Origin: a virus
Length of the DNA: 27,821 nucleotides
IMG/VR virus record: IMGVR_UViG_3300010233_000025
Location: 18,950 to 46,770 of that record
Reading direction: 5' to 3' (one strand)
A model generated the notes under the pieces. That model did no database searches and was not told the origin of the DNA. It worked only from the letters and a program-made list of their open reading frames with translations. Shown here in pieces: positions 20,707-27,821 of this stretch (the stretch's first letter is position 1; each line of letters starts with the position of its first letter). The translations under genes were made by a program, and so were the position numbers.

Positions 20707-20822
20707 TGTCTCAATCCAGAACCAGTGATGGTTTCGAGTTTGATTGTAACTTATTGTTCGGCGGTGTTCTCACCGCCGACACTTGCTATCGGCTTGCTTT
20801 GTCTTTGAAAGAGCATCCATGA
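20706..20822 (+). CDS. Micro-ORF (38 aa)
   Basis: It starts at TGATG on the previous stop with TAGGAGGAG upstream, and ends in an ATGA overlap with the next start. The strong binding site and exact coupling support it. The peptide has no recognised motif. Its start signal is at least as good as those of its neighbours. Confidence 0.5.
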   Translation: MSQSRTSDGFEFDCNLLFGGVLTADTCYRLALSLKEHP

Positions 20823-21124
20823 CCAAGATGTTGAATCCATATGAACTGCCAGAATGCATGATAGGACCGTCCGAACCGTGCGACGCATTTACTATTTTGC
20901 AAGAAAAACTCGCCGAAGCGGAGCGGGAGAAGGATCGAGCTATTAAATATGCGAAGGATATGAACGGAGGTTGGCGTGCTACAAACTTTGCAAATCACGA
21001 CTTGAAGGCCGAACTCGCCACCGCACGGGAAGAAATCAGACAATTACGGCGCGCCTTGTTCAATTATAATCCTGACCACGCACTTCTTATTGAGCGCCAA
21101 CCGGAACAACAAGATGAAACGTGA
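20819..21124 (+). CDS. Small coiled-coil protein (101 aa)
   Basis: The start at 20819 overlaps the previous stop (ATGA). After a 30-residue N-terminus the protein is heptad-like and highly charged (QEKLAEAEREKDRAIKYAK, then LKAELATAREEIRQLRRAL). This is a coiled coil. It precedes the recombinase gene and overlaps it by 11 nt. No family is assigned. Confidence 0.7.
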   Translation: MTKMLNPYELPECMIGPSEPCDAFTILQEKLAEAEREKDRAIKYAKDMNGGWRATNFANHDLKAELATAREEIRQLRRALFNYNPDHALLIERQPEQQDET

Positions 21125-22103
21125 GAAAGTCATAGAATCCGGAGGAAGTTACTTCACGAGTCATAAGCGAAACGTGAAGTATATTCCATCCGGATCTAGG
21201 CTTCTCGACTTGGCGCTTGGCGGCGGCTGGGCCGAATCCAGGATCATCAACATAGTCGGGAACCGTTCAAGCGGAAAAACACTTCTGGCGATAGAAGCAT
21301 GTACTAACTTTGCGATAAAATACCCAAAAGGAAAAATCAGATACCGCGAATGTGAATCTGCATTCGATCCTGACTATGCCGCCGCAATCGGCACCCCAAT
21401 AGATCGCATCGACTTCAATGTCAATCTGGAAACCGTCGAAGACCTCTACAACGATCTAGGGTCAGTCATAAAAAATTCCAAGTCAGAAGAACTCTACATT
21501 GTAGACAGCCTGGACGCGCTGTCCGACGAAGCCGAACTGGAACGCGAATTCACCGAAGGTTCGTATGGCACTGGCAAAGCCAAAAACATGTCGAAGATGT
21601 TCCGGATGCTGACCAGCAAAATGTCGGAAAGCAAGGTCACGCTGATCATCATTTCACAAGTCAGGGACAAAATCGGATTTACCGGAAAAGGCAAGAAAAC
21701 GACGCGATCAGGCGGCCGTGCCCTCGATTTCTACGCATCGCAAGTCGTAATGCTTTCCGAGCTAGGCAAACTGTATAAAACTTATGTAGGCCTGAAGCGT
21801 CCGACATGTTTAATCATCAAGGCCATGGTAGAGAAGAACAAAGTAGGAATGCCGTTCAGAGACGCCGAGTTCGAAATCAGGTTCGGATACGGAGTCGATG
21901 ATGTTCAGTCATGCCTGAAATGGATGGAAACTATAAAGCACCTTAAGGATCTGGAAATAACCAAGATCGGGGATTACTTGAACGGCCTAGATCACATGCC
22001 TGACAACGAGTACCGCGCCGCCGTCTCGGATATCCACGCGGCTGTCACCAAGCGTTGGAACGAGATTGAGGAACACTTCCTCCCGACAAGACGAAAGTAT
22101 TGA
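21114..22103 (+). CDS. uvsX: RecA/UvsX-type recombinase (329 aa)
   Basis: Catalyses strand exchange in recombination and repair of forks. Walker A is GNRSSGKT (residues 49-56), Walker B is LYIVDSLDAL, and LIIISQVRDKIGF with TRSGGRALDFYAS matches the L1/L2 and Gly-Gly-x-Ala-Leu regions of RecA-family proteins. IPSGSRLLDLALGGG is the typical N-terminal core entry. At 329 residues it is a compact RecA without the long C-terminal domain, as in phage UvsX-type proteins. Start at 21114 overlaps the preceding small gene. The neighbours gp32-like, SbcC/D-like and the nuclease form a recombination set. Confidence 0.88.
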   Translation: MKREKVIESGGSYFTSHKRNVKYIPSGSRLLDLALGGGWAESRIINIVGNRSSGKTLLAIEACTNFAIKYPKGKIRYRECESAFDPDYAAAIGTPIDRIDFNVNLETVEDLYNDLGSVIKNSKSEELYIVDSLDALSDEAELEREFTEGSYGTGKAKNMSKMFRMLTSKMSESKVTLIIISQVRDKIGFTGKGKKTTRSGGRALDFYASQVVMLSELGKLYKTYVGLKRPTCLIIKAMVEKNKVGMPFRDAEFEIRFGYGVDDVQSCLKWMETIKHLKDLEITKIGDYLNGLDHMPDNEYRAAVSDIHAAVTKRWNEIEEHFLPTRRKY

Positions 22104-22105
22104 AC

Positions 22106-22663
22106 ATGCCGATACAAATGACACAGTTTGATAATCTTCCAAAAATCAAACGAAAACGCAAAGCAGGATCAGGAAAGCGGAAGGGTTCTCAGTTTGAAAG
22201 GGATTGCTGTAAAAAATTAAGTATTTGGATCACTGATGGTAAACGAGAAGATGCGCTATGGAGAAGCGCAATGAGTGGAGGGCGTGCAACTATTGCAAAA
22301 AAAGCAGGGCGAGACATACGCCAAGCAGGGGACATAACTTCAGTCAGTCCTGAAGGTCATGCATTAAGCAATCACTATTACATAGAATGCAAGTTCTATA
22401 AAAATCTCGATATCGACAATTTCTTATTGGATGTGAGGGGCAAACTCGCAAAGTTTTGGCTTGAAACAATCAAGCAAGCAAAAATATATCATCGTCAACC
22501 GATACTTATCGCCAAAGAGAACGGGCGAGCTTCGATTGTGATTTTTAGGGAGCATCCAGGATTCAGTCTCGAAAACAGAATTTCCATCCATCGGATGAAC
22601 TCGATCTCATGTCAAGCTGCTTATTTGGATGATGCGCTGAAAGGCAGGTTCAAAAATGTCTAA
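22106..22663 (+). CDS. PD-(D/E)XK nuclease, resolvase-like (185 aa)
   Basis: KGSQFERDCCKKLSIW gives the N-terminal helix with a conserved Glu; then GRDIRQAGDITSV with Asp, followed by YYIECKFYKNLDIDNF with the Glu-x-Lys catalytic pair. The motif order (E..., D..., ExK) is that of PD-(D/E)XK enzymes, as in archaeal Hjc-like resolvases. It sits between the recombinase and SbcD-like gene, fitting a junction- or flap-cutting role. Base composition is more A/T-rich than its neighbours. The start is ATG 22106 with a weak binding site; TTG at 22100 overlaps the previous stop. Exact activity is unproven. Confidence 0.7.
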   Translation: MPIQMTQFDNLPKIKRKRKAGSGKRKGSQFERDCCKKLSIWITDGKREDALWRSAMSGGRATIAKKAGRDIRQAGDITSVSPEGHALSNHYYIECKFYKNLDIDNFLLDVRGKLAKFWLETIKQAKIYHRQPILIAKENGRASIVIFREHPGFSLENRISIHRMNSISCQAAYLDDALKGRFKNV

Positions 22664-22698
22664 CGTTGATTTGTCCGATCTCACAAGGAGCTGAAATC

Positions 22699-23679
22699 AT
22701 GACATCGGTGCTAATCGCGTCAGATTTGCATCTCAATGATCTACCGCGAGATAGTTACAGACACAAGTTCATGGAGTGGCTGATTGACCAATGCGTAAAA
22801 CGAAACATCTACAAAACTATTATACTTGGGGACATCTGCGAGGAGAAGGATCATCACGGAGCCGAAATAGTCAACCAAGTCGTCGATTATATAGATAAAC
22901 TAAGTCAGTATTCAGATGTGTTGATCCTGAGAGGGAATCACGACTACATTTCGGAGGATATCCCGTTCTTTAAGTTCACCGAACATCTCAAGAATGTTTT
23001 ATGGATAAATCGGCCGGAATCGATCAAACTGACTTGCGGACAATCGCTATTCCTTCCTCACACCAACAACTACAAAAAAGCAAATTGGCCACTGAAAGAT
23101 AAGTATGACTTCATATTTGCGCACCAAACTTTTCAAGGTGCGGATGTAGGCGCACGTAAGCTGGACGGCATTCCGCTTTCGATCTTCCGCAACGATGCAC
23201 GAATCATCTCGGGGGACATCCATGTTCCGCAAACGATCGGAAATCTGACTTATGTTGGCGCACCTTACACAGTTGATTTTGGTGATTCCTACCAAGGCCG
23301 TGTCCTGTTGATCGACGGTGATAAAGTTAAGTCAATTCCGTATGACGGTCCGCAGAAGCGCTTGATTGAAGTCAAGTCGTTCAGCGACATCAAAAGCCTT
23401 GGAAAAACCGGCGCGCGGAAAGGCGATATCCTTAAGTTTCGGATCAACGTAAAGCAGTCCCAATATGATGAATGGGACGCGATCAAGACCGATATTCGCC
23501 GTTGGGGAGACGACAATGGATACAACATCGAAATCGTGCAGCCGGCCGTCCAGATGTTTCCTAAGACACAGATCAAGCAATCCTACGCCAAAGACGACAA
23601 GGCGCTTATGGAGGCTTTTGTGAAGCGTGTAGACGCATCCAAAGAGACGTTGAACACCGGAATGGAGATGTTGAAATGA
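22699..23679 (+). CDS. sbcD: SbcD/Mre11-type nuclease, gp47-like (326 aa)
   Basis: Calcineurin-like metal-dependent nuclease, the partner of SbcC at DNA ends and forks. Motifs in order: SDLHL (D-x-H), LGDICEEKD (GD), RGNHDY (79-83), AHQTF and SGDIHVPQ. These are the phosphodiesterase motifs of the family. The C-terminal part continues with a YVGAPYTVDFGD segment typical of Mre11/SbcD. The start at 22699 has AAGGAG upstream. The SbcC-like ATPase follows after one small gene. T4 gp46/gp47 form the same pair. Confidence 0.92.
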   Translation: MTSVLIASDLHLNDLPRDSYRHKFMEWLIDQCVKRNIYKTIILGDICEEKDHHGAEIVNQVVDYIDKLSQYSDVLILRGNHDYISEDIPFFKFTEHLKNVLWINRPESIKLTCGQSLFLPHTNNYKKANWPLKDKYDFIFAHQTFQGADVGARKLDGIPLSIFRNDARIISGDIHVPQTIGNLTYVGAPYTVDFGDSYQGRVLLIDGDKVKSIPYDGPQKRLIEVKSFSDIKSLGKTGARKGDILKFRINVKQSQYDEWDAIKTDIRRWGDDNGYNIEIVQPAVQMFPKTQIKQSYAKDDKALMEAFVKRVDASKETLNTGMEMLK

Positions 23680-23858
23680 TCAGAAAATTGCTATGTTTTT
23701 TTGGCTGGCATCAAACATGGCCTTGGTGCTTAGAATGGAGGCCAAGACCGGCGGGATCGCCTCCACTTGAAGGTCTCCACCCCAATGAGGACTTATTTGC
23801 AATATGCCCAAGTTGTAGCGTTACACTATTTCAATGCTCTAATGATCTTCATATCTAG
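23676..23858 (+). CDS. Small Cys-rich protein (60 aa)
   Basis: It starts in an ATGA overlap with sbcD. The protein is Trp/Pro-rich at first (FFGWHQTWPWCLEW), then has CPSC near the end and a further Cys, as in a small zinc finger. It lies between the two halves of the SbcD/SbcC pair. Possibly a small accessory protein; function unknown. Confidence 0.5.
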   Translation: MIRKLLCFFGWHQTWPWCLEWRPRPAGSPPLEGLHPNEDLFAICPSCSVTLFQCSNDLHI

Positions 23859-23869
23859 GAAATTGAATT

Positions 23870-25714
23870 GTGAAACTGCTGTTCCAATACATTTGGATCA
23901 CGAACTTCTTGTCCTATCGCGGGGACCACGAGTTCAATTTTGACGATTTCCAAATAGGAATGCATTTCATTCGTGGCCGCAACGAGACCAACAAGCGTCT
24001 GGATTCCAATGATGCAGGAAAAAGTTCCCTACTAGGCGCGTTGTCATGGGCTTTGTACGGCAAGACACCGGCAGGGCAGAAAAACCAGGAAGTCAAGCCA
24101 TGGTCCGGAGAAACCAACACTTCAGTCGTAGTCGGAATCAAAATCGACGATAAGAAGCATAAGATTGAACGATCGATCGGACCTAATGCACTAAAAATAG
24201 ACGAAAAAACTTGCAATCAGGAAGCAATCGACAACCTACTGCGGTTGAACTATGAAGTCTTTCTTCATACCGTTTTGCTGGGCCAGGGCAAGCCGTTGTT
24301 CTTCGATCTGGAACCGAAAGCCAAGATGGATCTGTTCGGCACGGTTCTTGACTTAGATAGATGGGATCGGAGATCGAAACTTGCCTCGGAAAAGACCGCA
24401 GAACTGGAGAACGAACATATTACTTTGTCCAGCGATTTGCGAAGCACGAACATGTCGCTGGATGGAGTAGTCAAAAATTTCGACGCCGTATCGGAAAAAT
24501 CCAAGTCATGGTCCTCCGATCAGCAGAATAAAATAGATGATGCAAAATCCAGTCTGGAAAAGTCCAGGAAGGAATACGAACGCGTTCGGAAAATACGCGA
24601 AGACGCAGACCTAAAATACGACGGCGCAGAAGTTGAACTAAAAGCCTTACGGGATGAAGCCGAAAAGCTTTCCATAGAAGTTCTGGAATTGACGAAAAAG
24701 GCCGATCTCGTCGGATACGAGGTGCTGAAACGCGATCATGATCGGCTGACTGATGATTTACGCAAATTTGGAAAAGGCAACGACTGCCCGACTTGCGGAC
24801 AGCCGATCAAAGGCACCAATTTTCATAAGCACAAAGCAAAACTATTGAATCAGATCGCGGATCTGTCCGACAAGATGGCGCCAATCAAGAAACAGATCGA
24901 TCAAACGCAAGCCAAAGTCAATGCAAAAGCAGAATTGCTGATAAAGCAACGCGAACATATGAAAAAGTTTGAAAAGAAATCGGAGGAAGCCGAGCACACG
25001 TCACGAATCGCCAAGACCGACGAAGCGCGATTAGAAGCATCAATTGGTTCTCTGAAAGCATTGCTGAAATCGCTGGACGATGAAACTAATCCGTACCGAG
25101 AACAAATAAGTCAATTGCGCCGCCAGAAATCTCAGTTGGAAGGCAAGTTGAAGGACATCGACAAGTCCATGTCTTCGATCGAAAACCGGATCGGTCATAC
25201 CAAATTCTGGGTCAAAGGGTTCAAGGACATCAAGCTCTACATCATCAACGATGTGGTGCATGAACTTGAAATTACAACCAACGCGATGCTGCCTGATGTC
25301 GGCTTAGACGGTTGGAAAGTCAAATATGATGTGGAACGCGAGACGAAAAGCGGGAACGTCCAACGTTCGCTGAACGTAGCCATAGCGTCACCAGGAAGCC
25401 CCGTGGCCGTGCCTTGGCATTCGTGGGGCGGTGGGGTAGGGCAGCGACTCCGGTTAATCAGCGCCCTCGCTTTGTCGGAGGTTTTGCTAAACCACGCTGG
25501 TGTGCAACCTGACCTTGAAATCCTGGATGAACCAACCAGAAGTCTATCTGTTCCAGGTGTCCGAGACCTGTGTGAGTATTTGGCTTGGCGGGCGGATAAT
25601 CTGGGGAAAGTCGCACTGCTGATCGATCACAAAGCGATTGAATCGTCTCGTTTTTCATCAGTTATAACAATAGTGAAAGACAAAAACGGATCGCATATCG
25701 AACTTCCTAGTTGA
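23870..25714 (+). CDS. sbcC: SbcC/Rad50-type ATPase, gp46-like (614 aa)
   Basis: ATP-driven partner of SbcD. Walker A ends DAGKSS with Gly50, in an unusually long loop (GRNETNKRLDSN). Two long coiled-coil arms (about residues 175-300 and 315-430) flank the zinc hook CPTCG (Cys306, Cys309). The C-terminal lobe carries SWGGGVGQRLRL in place of the common SGGExxR signature, and the Walker B ILDEPTRSL. At 614 residues it is shorter than bacterial SbcC (about 1,000) and close to T4 gp46 (560). The start is a GTG at 23870 with AGGA upstream. Confidence 0.9.
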   Translation: MKLLFQYIWITNFLSYRGDHEFNFDDFQIGMHFIRGRNETNKRLDSNDAGKSSLLGALSWALYGKTPAGQKNQEVKPWSGETNTSVVVGIKIDDKKHKIERSIGPNALKIDEKTCNQEAIDNLLRLNYEVFLHTVLLGQGKPLFFDLEPKAKMDLFGTVLDLDRWDRRSKLASEKTAELENEHITLSSDLRSTNMSLDGVVKNFDAVSEKSKSWSSDQQNKIDDAKSSLEKSRKEYERVRKIREDADLKYDGAEVELKALRDEAEKLSIEVLELTKKADLVGYEVLKRDHDRLTDDLRKFGKGNDCPTCGQPIKGTNFHKHKAKLLNQIADLSDKMAPIKKQIDQTQAKVNAKAELLIKQREHMKKFEKKSEEAEHTSRIAKTDEARLEASIGSLKALLKSLDDETNPYREQISQLRRQKSQLEGKLKDIDKSMSSIENRIGHTKFWVKGFKDIKLYIINDVVHELEITTNAMLPDVGLDGWKVKYDVERETKSGNVQRSLNVAIASPGSPVAVPWHSWGGGVGQRLRLISALALSEVLLNHAGVQPDLEILDEPTRSLSVPGVRDLCEYLAWRADNLGKVALLIDHKAIESSRFSSVITIVKDKNGSHIELPS

Positions 25715-25746
25715 CAATGGACGAATCCATGTTTATGGTCTAAACC

Positions 25747-26400
25747 ATGACATGTAAAGCACCCATAGTTCACAGCAGATTCTCAACTAAAGATGAATGT
25801 GAGATTTGTAGATCAGGCTTTCCTTGTACCCAAAGAGACAGCCCAAACTACCGCAGTCGGTGGGATAGACGATATCCACTAATCGGCTGGCCTGCTGACT
25901 GGGGCTATAGGATGTTCCCAAATACCCCTATAAAGATATTTTCTCTTCCATCATCATATATAATGTATCCTGGTGATATCGCCGCTCATATTTTACAGTA
26001 CAAAAACTATGACTCAGGATCACCAATAAATTTCACGAAGGAGCATTTAGCATGGTATTTTAATATCGACTCGGAAACAATTAACAAGTGGAGACATGCC
26101 AAAAAAATGCCACCAAGAATAAAAGGACGCAACGCCTATGCTGGGCCTGACATTGCACAATGGTTGTTGGATATACCTAATTATCGAGACCAGAAGACAC
26201 ATAAAACATTTTTTGATTTTCCAAGGTTAGTAGCTACACGCGCATCTTTGCTTTCTACGGCACTTGCCGAAGCCGAGAAAGATTTTGAGAATCTACGATC
26301 GGCAATAAAGGAGAACTACCACTATGTTCAAAACAACCGAAGACCTGCGCCGCTCCATGATGCAAGACCTAATGGACTTGCGAGAAGGGAGGATAAATAA
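25747..26400 (+). CDS. Helix-turn-helix protein, excisionase-like (217 aa)
   Basis: Residues about 98-135 read LAWYFNIDSETINKWRHAKK, then MPPRIKGRNAYAGPDIAQWLLD: a helix-turn-helix of the MerR/excisionase kind with the wing 'P...G...Y....I..WL'. An N-terminal part has a CEICRSGFPC cluster that could bind zinc, preceded by a Pro/Trp/Arg-rich segment. Base composition is clearly A/T-richer than its neighbours, and the start has no good ribosome binding site. The last 77 nt overlap the next gene in another frame. It may be a transcription or DNA-packaging-type regulator, or an acquired gene; not resolved. Confidence 0.6.
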   Translation: MTCKAPIVHSRFSTKDECEICRSGFPCTQRDSPNYRSRWDRRYPLIGWPADWGYRMFPNTPIKIFSLPSSYIMYPGDIAAHILQYKNYDSGSPINFTKEHLAWYFNIDSETINKWRHAKKMPPRIKGRNAYAGPDIAQWLLDIPNYRDQKTHKTFFDFPRLVATRASLLSTALAEAEKDFENLRSAIKENYHYVQNNRRPAPLHDARPNGLARREDK

Positions 26401-26548
26401 CGCAGCGGCTCGTGCCCGCGCGCAAGTCTTGCGAACAATCCTTGATACAGTACACATTGAAATCGCGGCAGCGCAATTGGGAAGGGCATTTGATCCGGTT
26501 CAGTTAAGTTCTGATGGGGCTTCTTCCAAGTTGAAAATTGCAAAGTAA
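26324..26548 (+). CDS. Small conserved phage protein (74 aa)
   Basis: An AAGGAG lies 11 nt before the ATG. TTEDLRRSMMQDLMDLREG, then an Ala/Arg-rich helix ending in RTILDTVHIEIAAAQ is the pattern of a small phage family often near replication genes. It begins inside the end of the previous gene. Last rightward gene before the convergent terminators. Function unknown. Confidence 0.7.
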   Translation: MFKTTEDLRRSMMQDLMDLREGRINNAAARARAQVLRTILDTVHIEIAAAQLGRAFDPVQLSSDGASSKLKIAK

Positions 26549-26570
26549 TAATTTGTAGCCATTTTAATAC

Positions 26571-26608
26571 AAAAAGGGCCGGAAACGTCAGTCAAGACGC
26601 TTCCGGCC
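26571..26608 (-). terminator. Strong intrinsic terminator for the leftward lysis genes
   Basis: On the minus strand GGCCGGAAGCGTC pairs with GACGTTTCCGGCC (13 bp with one G-U pair; plus-strand arms near 26577-26589 and 26596-26608), loop TTGACT, followed by CTTTTTG (plus 26571-26576). It lies between the two converging gene groups and faces the leftward ones. No T-run occurs on the plus side, so it is directional. Confidence 0.85.
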
Positions 26609-26626
26609 AAGTCAGTAACAAGGAGG

Positions 26627-26643
26627 AAAACCGCCGGGTTTTT
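26627..26643 (+). terminator. Weak possible terminator for the rightward block
   Basis: AAAACC-GCCG-GGTTTT plus one more T forms a 6-bp stem. It is short, but it is in the right place, after the last rightward gene. A further inverted repeat, CAGCGT/ACGCTG, lies just after it (26650-26671 region). No other rightward stop signal is seen here. Confidence 0.35.
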
Positions 26644-26721
26644 ACTTCCAGCGTACCGGCCCAACAACGCTGAGTAGACCCGATTGCTCAGGCCTAGGAA
26701 GCCAAAACTATTTTTTCAAAA

Positions 26722-26895
26722 TTATAGATTATCCCGTGATTGACAATCCGAAATGGCATCACTCTCCAGAGAAGCACGGCGCCGTTTCTGTTCAGCATCC
26801 CACATTTTCTCGCGCTCCAGTTCTCCGGATTGGCGGATCGCCGTGAAATATGCCTTGGCATTTGCGGCCCAGGATTTCGCGACTTCAGACAACAT
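26722..26895 (-). CDS. Small charged helical protein (57 aa)
   Basis: Reads leftward from ATG 26895 to TAA 26722. It overlaps the upstream small gene by 11 nt. SEVAKSWAANAKAYFTAIRQ and a strongly charged helix (LEREKMWDAEQKRRRA) suggest a soluble helical protein. It is the last leftward gene before the terminator. No function is assigned. Confidence 0.5.
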   Translation of the reverse strand: MLSEVAKSWAANAKAYFTAIRQSGELEREKMWDAEQKRRRASLESDAISDCQSRDNL

Positions 26896-27043
26896 TTACA
26901 ACTCGTAAATCGTCAGGAACGTAGTCTGGCCTAACGATCTGGGCTTGCCATGCACAGCGTTTTGAGAAGATGTGCGCTTCCTTCTGCAACTTCCGCGCCC
27001 GCCGCGATCGACGATGTTTCCTTCTGGCCGCTGGTGATGTCAT
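26885..27043 (-). CDS. Small basic protein (52 aa)
   Basis: Starts in an ATGA overlap with the DUF3597 gene. The first 20 residues are very Arg/Lys-rich. No membrane segment is present, so it is not an obvious holin or spanin. Translation is coupled to its neighbours. Confidence 0.5.
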   Translation of the reverse strand: MTSPAARRKHRRSRRARKLQKEAHIFSKRCAWQAQIVRPDYVPDDLRVVNVV

Positions 27044-27345
27044 TTGCCCACTCCGAGTCTCTCCAGCACCTTCTTGTGCAAGAAATCGTTCATAGCCGGC
27101 TCACCGGTTCCAGGCTTTCCGGGATAGCCCAACTCCTTGGCAAGTTTTTCGCGCGCCGGCAGGCTGGAATCCTGGTCGACGAGTTTCATCAAGTCTACGA
27201 TCGATGTGCGCCAATTCAGGTCAGGATGGTGTGTAGCCTTTTCGTCCAGAAACTTTTCGGCCGGGCTCACGATATGGGGCTGTGTTCCAGAGTGATGTGA
27301 GGGAGTGCCAAAGAAGATCGCATCCAATAGGTTCTGCATGGTCAT
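27040..27345 (-). CDS. DUF3597-type protein (101 aa)
   Basis: Contains LNWRTSIVDLMKLVDQDSSL, then AREKLAKELGY and the end MNDFLHKKVLERLG. This is the characteristic DUF3597 pattern: WRTSIVDLMK, D-x-SL, R..LA.EL.Y, and W/F-LHK. In bacteria and phages the domain often goes with cell-wall enzymes, and here it directly follows the endolysin gene. A GAGGAG site precedes the ATG. Role in lysis is inferred; the domain has no known enzymatic activity. Confidence 0.85.
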   Translation of the reverse strand: MTMQNLLDAIFFGTPSHHSGTQPHIVSPAEKFLDEKATHHPDLNWRTSIVDLMKLVDQDSSLPAREKLAKELGYPGKPGTGEPAMNDFLHKKVLERLGVGK

Positions 27346-27357
27346 GGTAATTTCTCC

Positions 27358-27821
27358 TCATTGATCAACGGCTTGGTAGTGCATTGCATCTCTGTATTGA
27401 GGAGACCAGTTGCCTCCCCACTTCCATCCCTCTGTCTTGAACGCAACAGTCATAAGGCTGTCTTCCTTGAACTCGGTATTTGCCGCCGTCGCATGCTGTG
27501 GATTCTTCGCCGCGTCAAAATCAATTGCCGCAGCATACCAGTGATTTGATCTCGTTCCGGTTCCGGCGATATTCCGCGGAACGAACGAACCATCGAAAAC
27601 ACTGTAGCCATGGGCGTCTAACCATGCTTGGCTTTTGCCTGATTGTTCCCAAATGTAATTCACGATGCGCGTTAGGCTATCAGCGCATTTCTGGTGGATG
27701 GGAATTGTGTGTGTCTTCCCGTTCATCAACCATGGGATTTGCACATTAACGATGTTGGCGCGGATCGTCGCTTCGTCATTCCTGTTCCTGATCCCGGTGC
27801 TCCGCCCGTCAAGCCCCCATT
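27358..27821 (-). CDS. M15-type peptidase endolysin, 5' end cut by window edge
   Basis: Cleaves peptidoglycan peptides at the end of infection. The frame is open to the right edge; a GTG at 27744 is not the true start, because upstream residues (STGIRNRNDEATIRANIVNV) continue the domain. Catalytic features are SNHWYAAAIDFDAAKNP (His and Asp zinc ligands) and RDAMHYQAVDQ (second His). The pattern matches VanY/L-Ala-D-Glu-type M15 enzymes. It is leftward, opposite to the replication block, as lysis genes often are. No signal peptide can be judged because the N-terminus is missing. Confidence 0.85.
   Translation of the reverse strand, partial: WGLDGRSTGIRNRNDEATIRANIVNVQIPWLMNGKTHTIPIHQKCADSLTRIVNYIWEQSGKSQAWLDAHGYSVFDGSFVPRNIAGTGTRSNHWYAAAIDFDAAKNPQHATAANTEFKEDSLMTVAFKTEGWKWGGNWSPQYRDAMHYQAVDQ

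Noticed and set aside
20166-20714. Leftward Ser/Arg/Leu-rich open frame of 182 codons
   Set aside because: It is the complement of the low-complexity Asp/Arg tail of the ssDNA-binding protein; the composition explains its openness.

Overview
The window looks like the early/replication half of a double-stranded DNA tailed phage genome. Almost every gene from about 0.5 to 26.5 kb runs rightward, start and stop codons often overlap (ATGA or GTGA), ribosome binding sites are strong, many proteins are tiny, and the recognisable genes form a phage replication and recombination set. A Mom-like modification protein, ThyX, a DUF3597-type protein and a DUF3489-like domain suggest a proteobacterial, perhaps alphaproteobacterial, host. 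The host is inference only.

Layout. Positions 1-54 hold the start of a leftward secreted or membrane protein. Positions 55-495 are a divergent control region with a TTGACA-type promoter and a structured leader of about 300 nt. Positions 0.5-3.7 kb carry small accessory proteins separated by repeated intergenic hairpins. Positions 2.6-6.2 kb hold a three-gene unit: a DUF3150-like protein, a MoxR-type AAA+ ATPase, and an HExxH/VWA protein with an acidic linker. Positions 6.2-10.7 kb hold more small proteins, a TOPRIM primase, a sigma-like protein and a Lys/Ala/Pro-rich protein, closed by a strong intrinsic terminator. A Mom-like DNA modification protein starts 13 nt after that terminator, followed by a small helix-turn-helix protein.

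From 11.9 to 25.7 kb lies the replisome and recombination block: DnaN-like clamp, family A DNA polymerase fused to an N-terminal uracil-DNA glycosylase, ThyX, clamp loader ATPase interrupted by an intein, a helical UvsY-like protein, a gp32-like ssDNA-binding protein with a very long mixed-charge tail, a RecA/UvsX recombinase, a PD-(D/E)XK nuclease, and SbcD (gp47-like) and SbcC (gp46-like). Two further small genes end the rightward block near 26.55 kb. Converging on it are leftward lysis-type genes: an M15 peptidase endolysin (cut by the window edge), a DUF3597 protein and two small proteins, ended by a strong leftward terminator at 26.57-26.61 kb.

The most exciting element is the intein in the clamp loader (17076-18134). 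The splicing blocks are in frame with the host protein. The homing endonuclease is not: it is a separate 256-residue gene (17314-18084), with its own ribosome binding site, in the +1 reading frame inside the intein, while the intein frame stays open for all 257 codons beneath it. This nested, out-of-frame arrangement could be an intermediate between ordinary inteins and the 'fractured' split-intein loci in which a Vsr/EDxHD-type endonuclease sits between two half-genes.

No tRNA, rRNA, CRISPR array, transposase or structural/packaging gene was seen. No replicative helicase was recognised.
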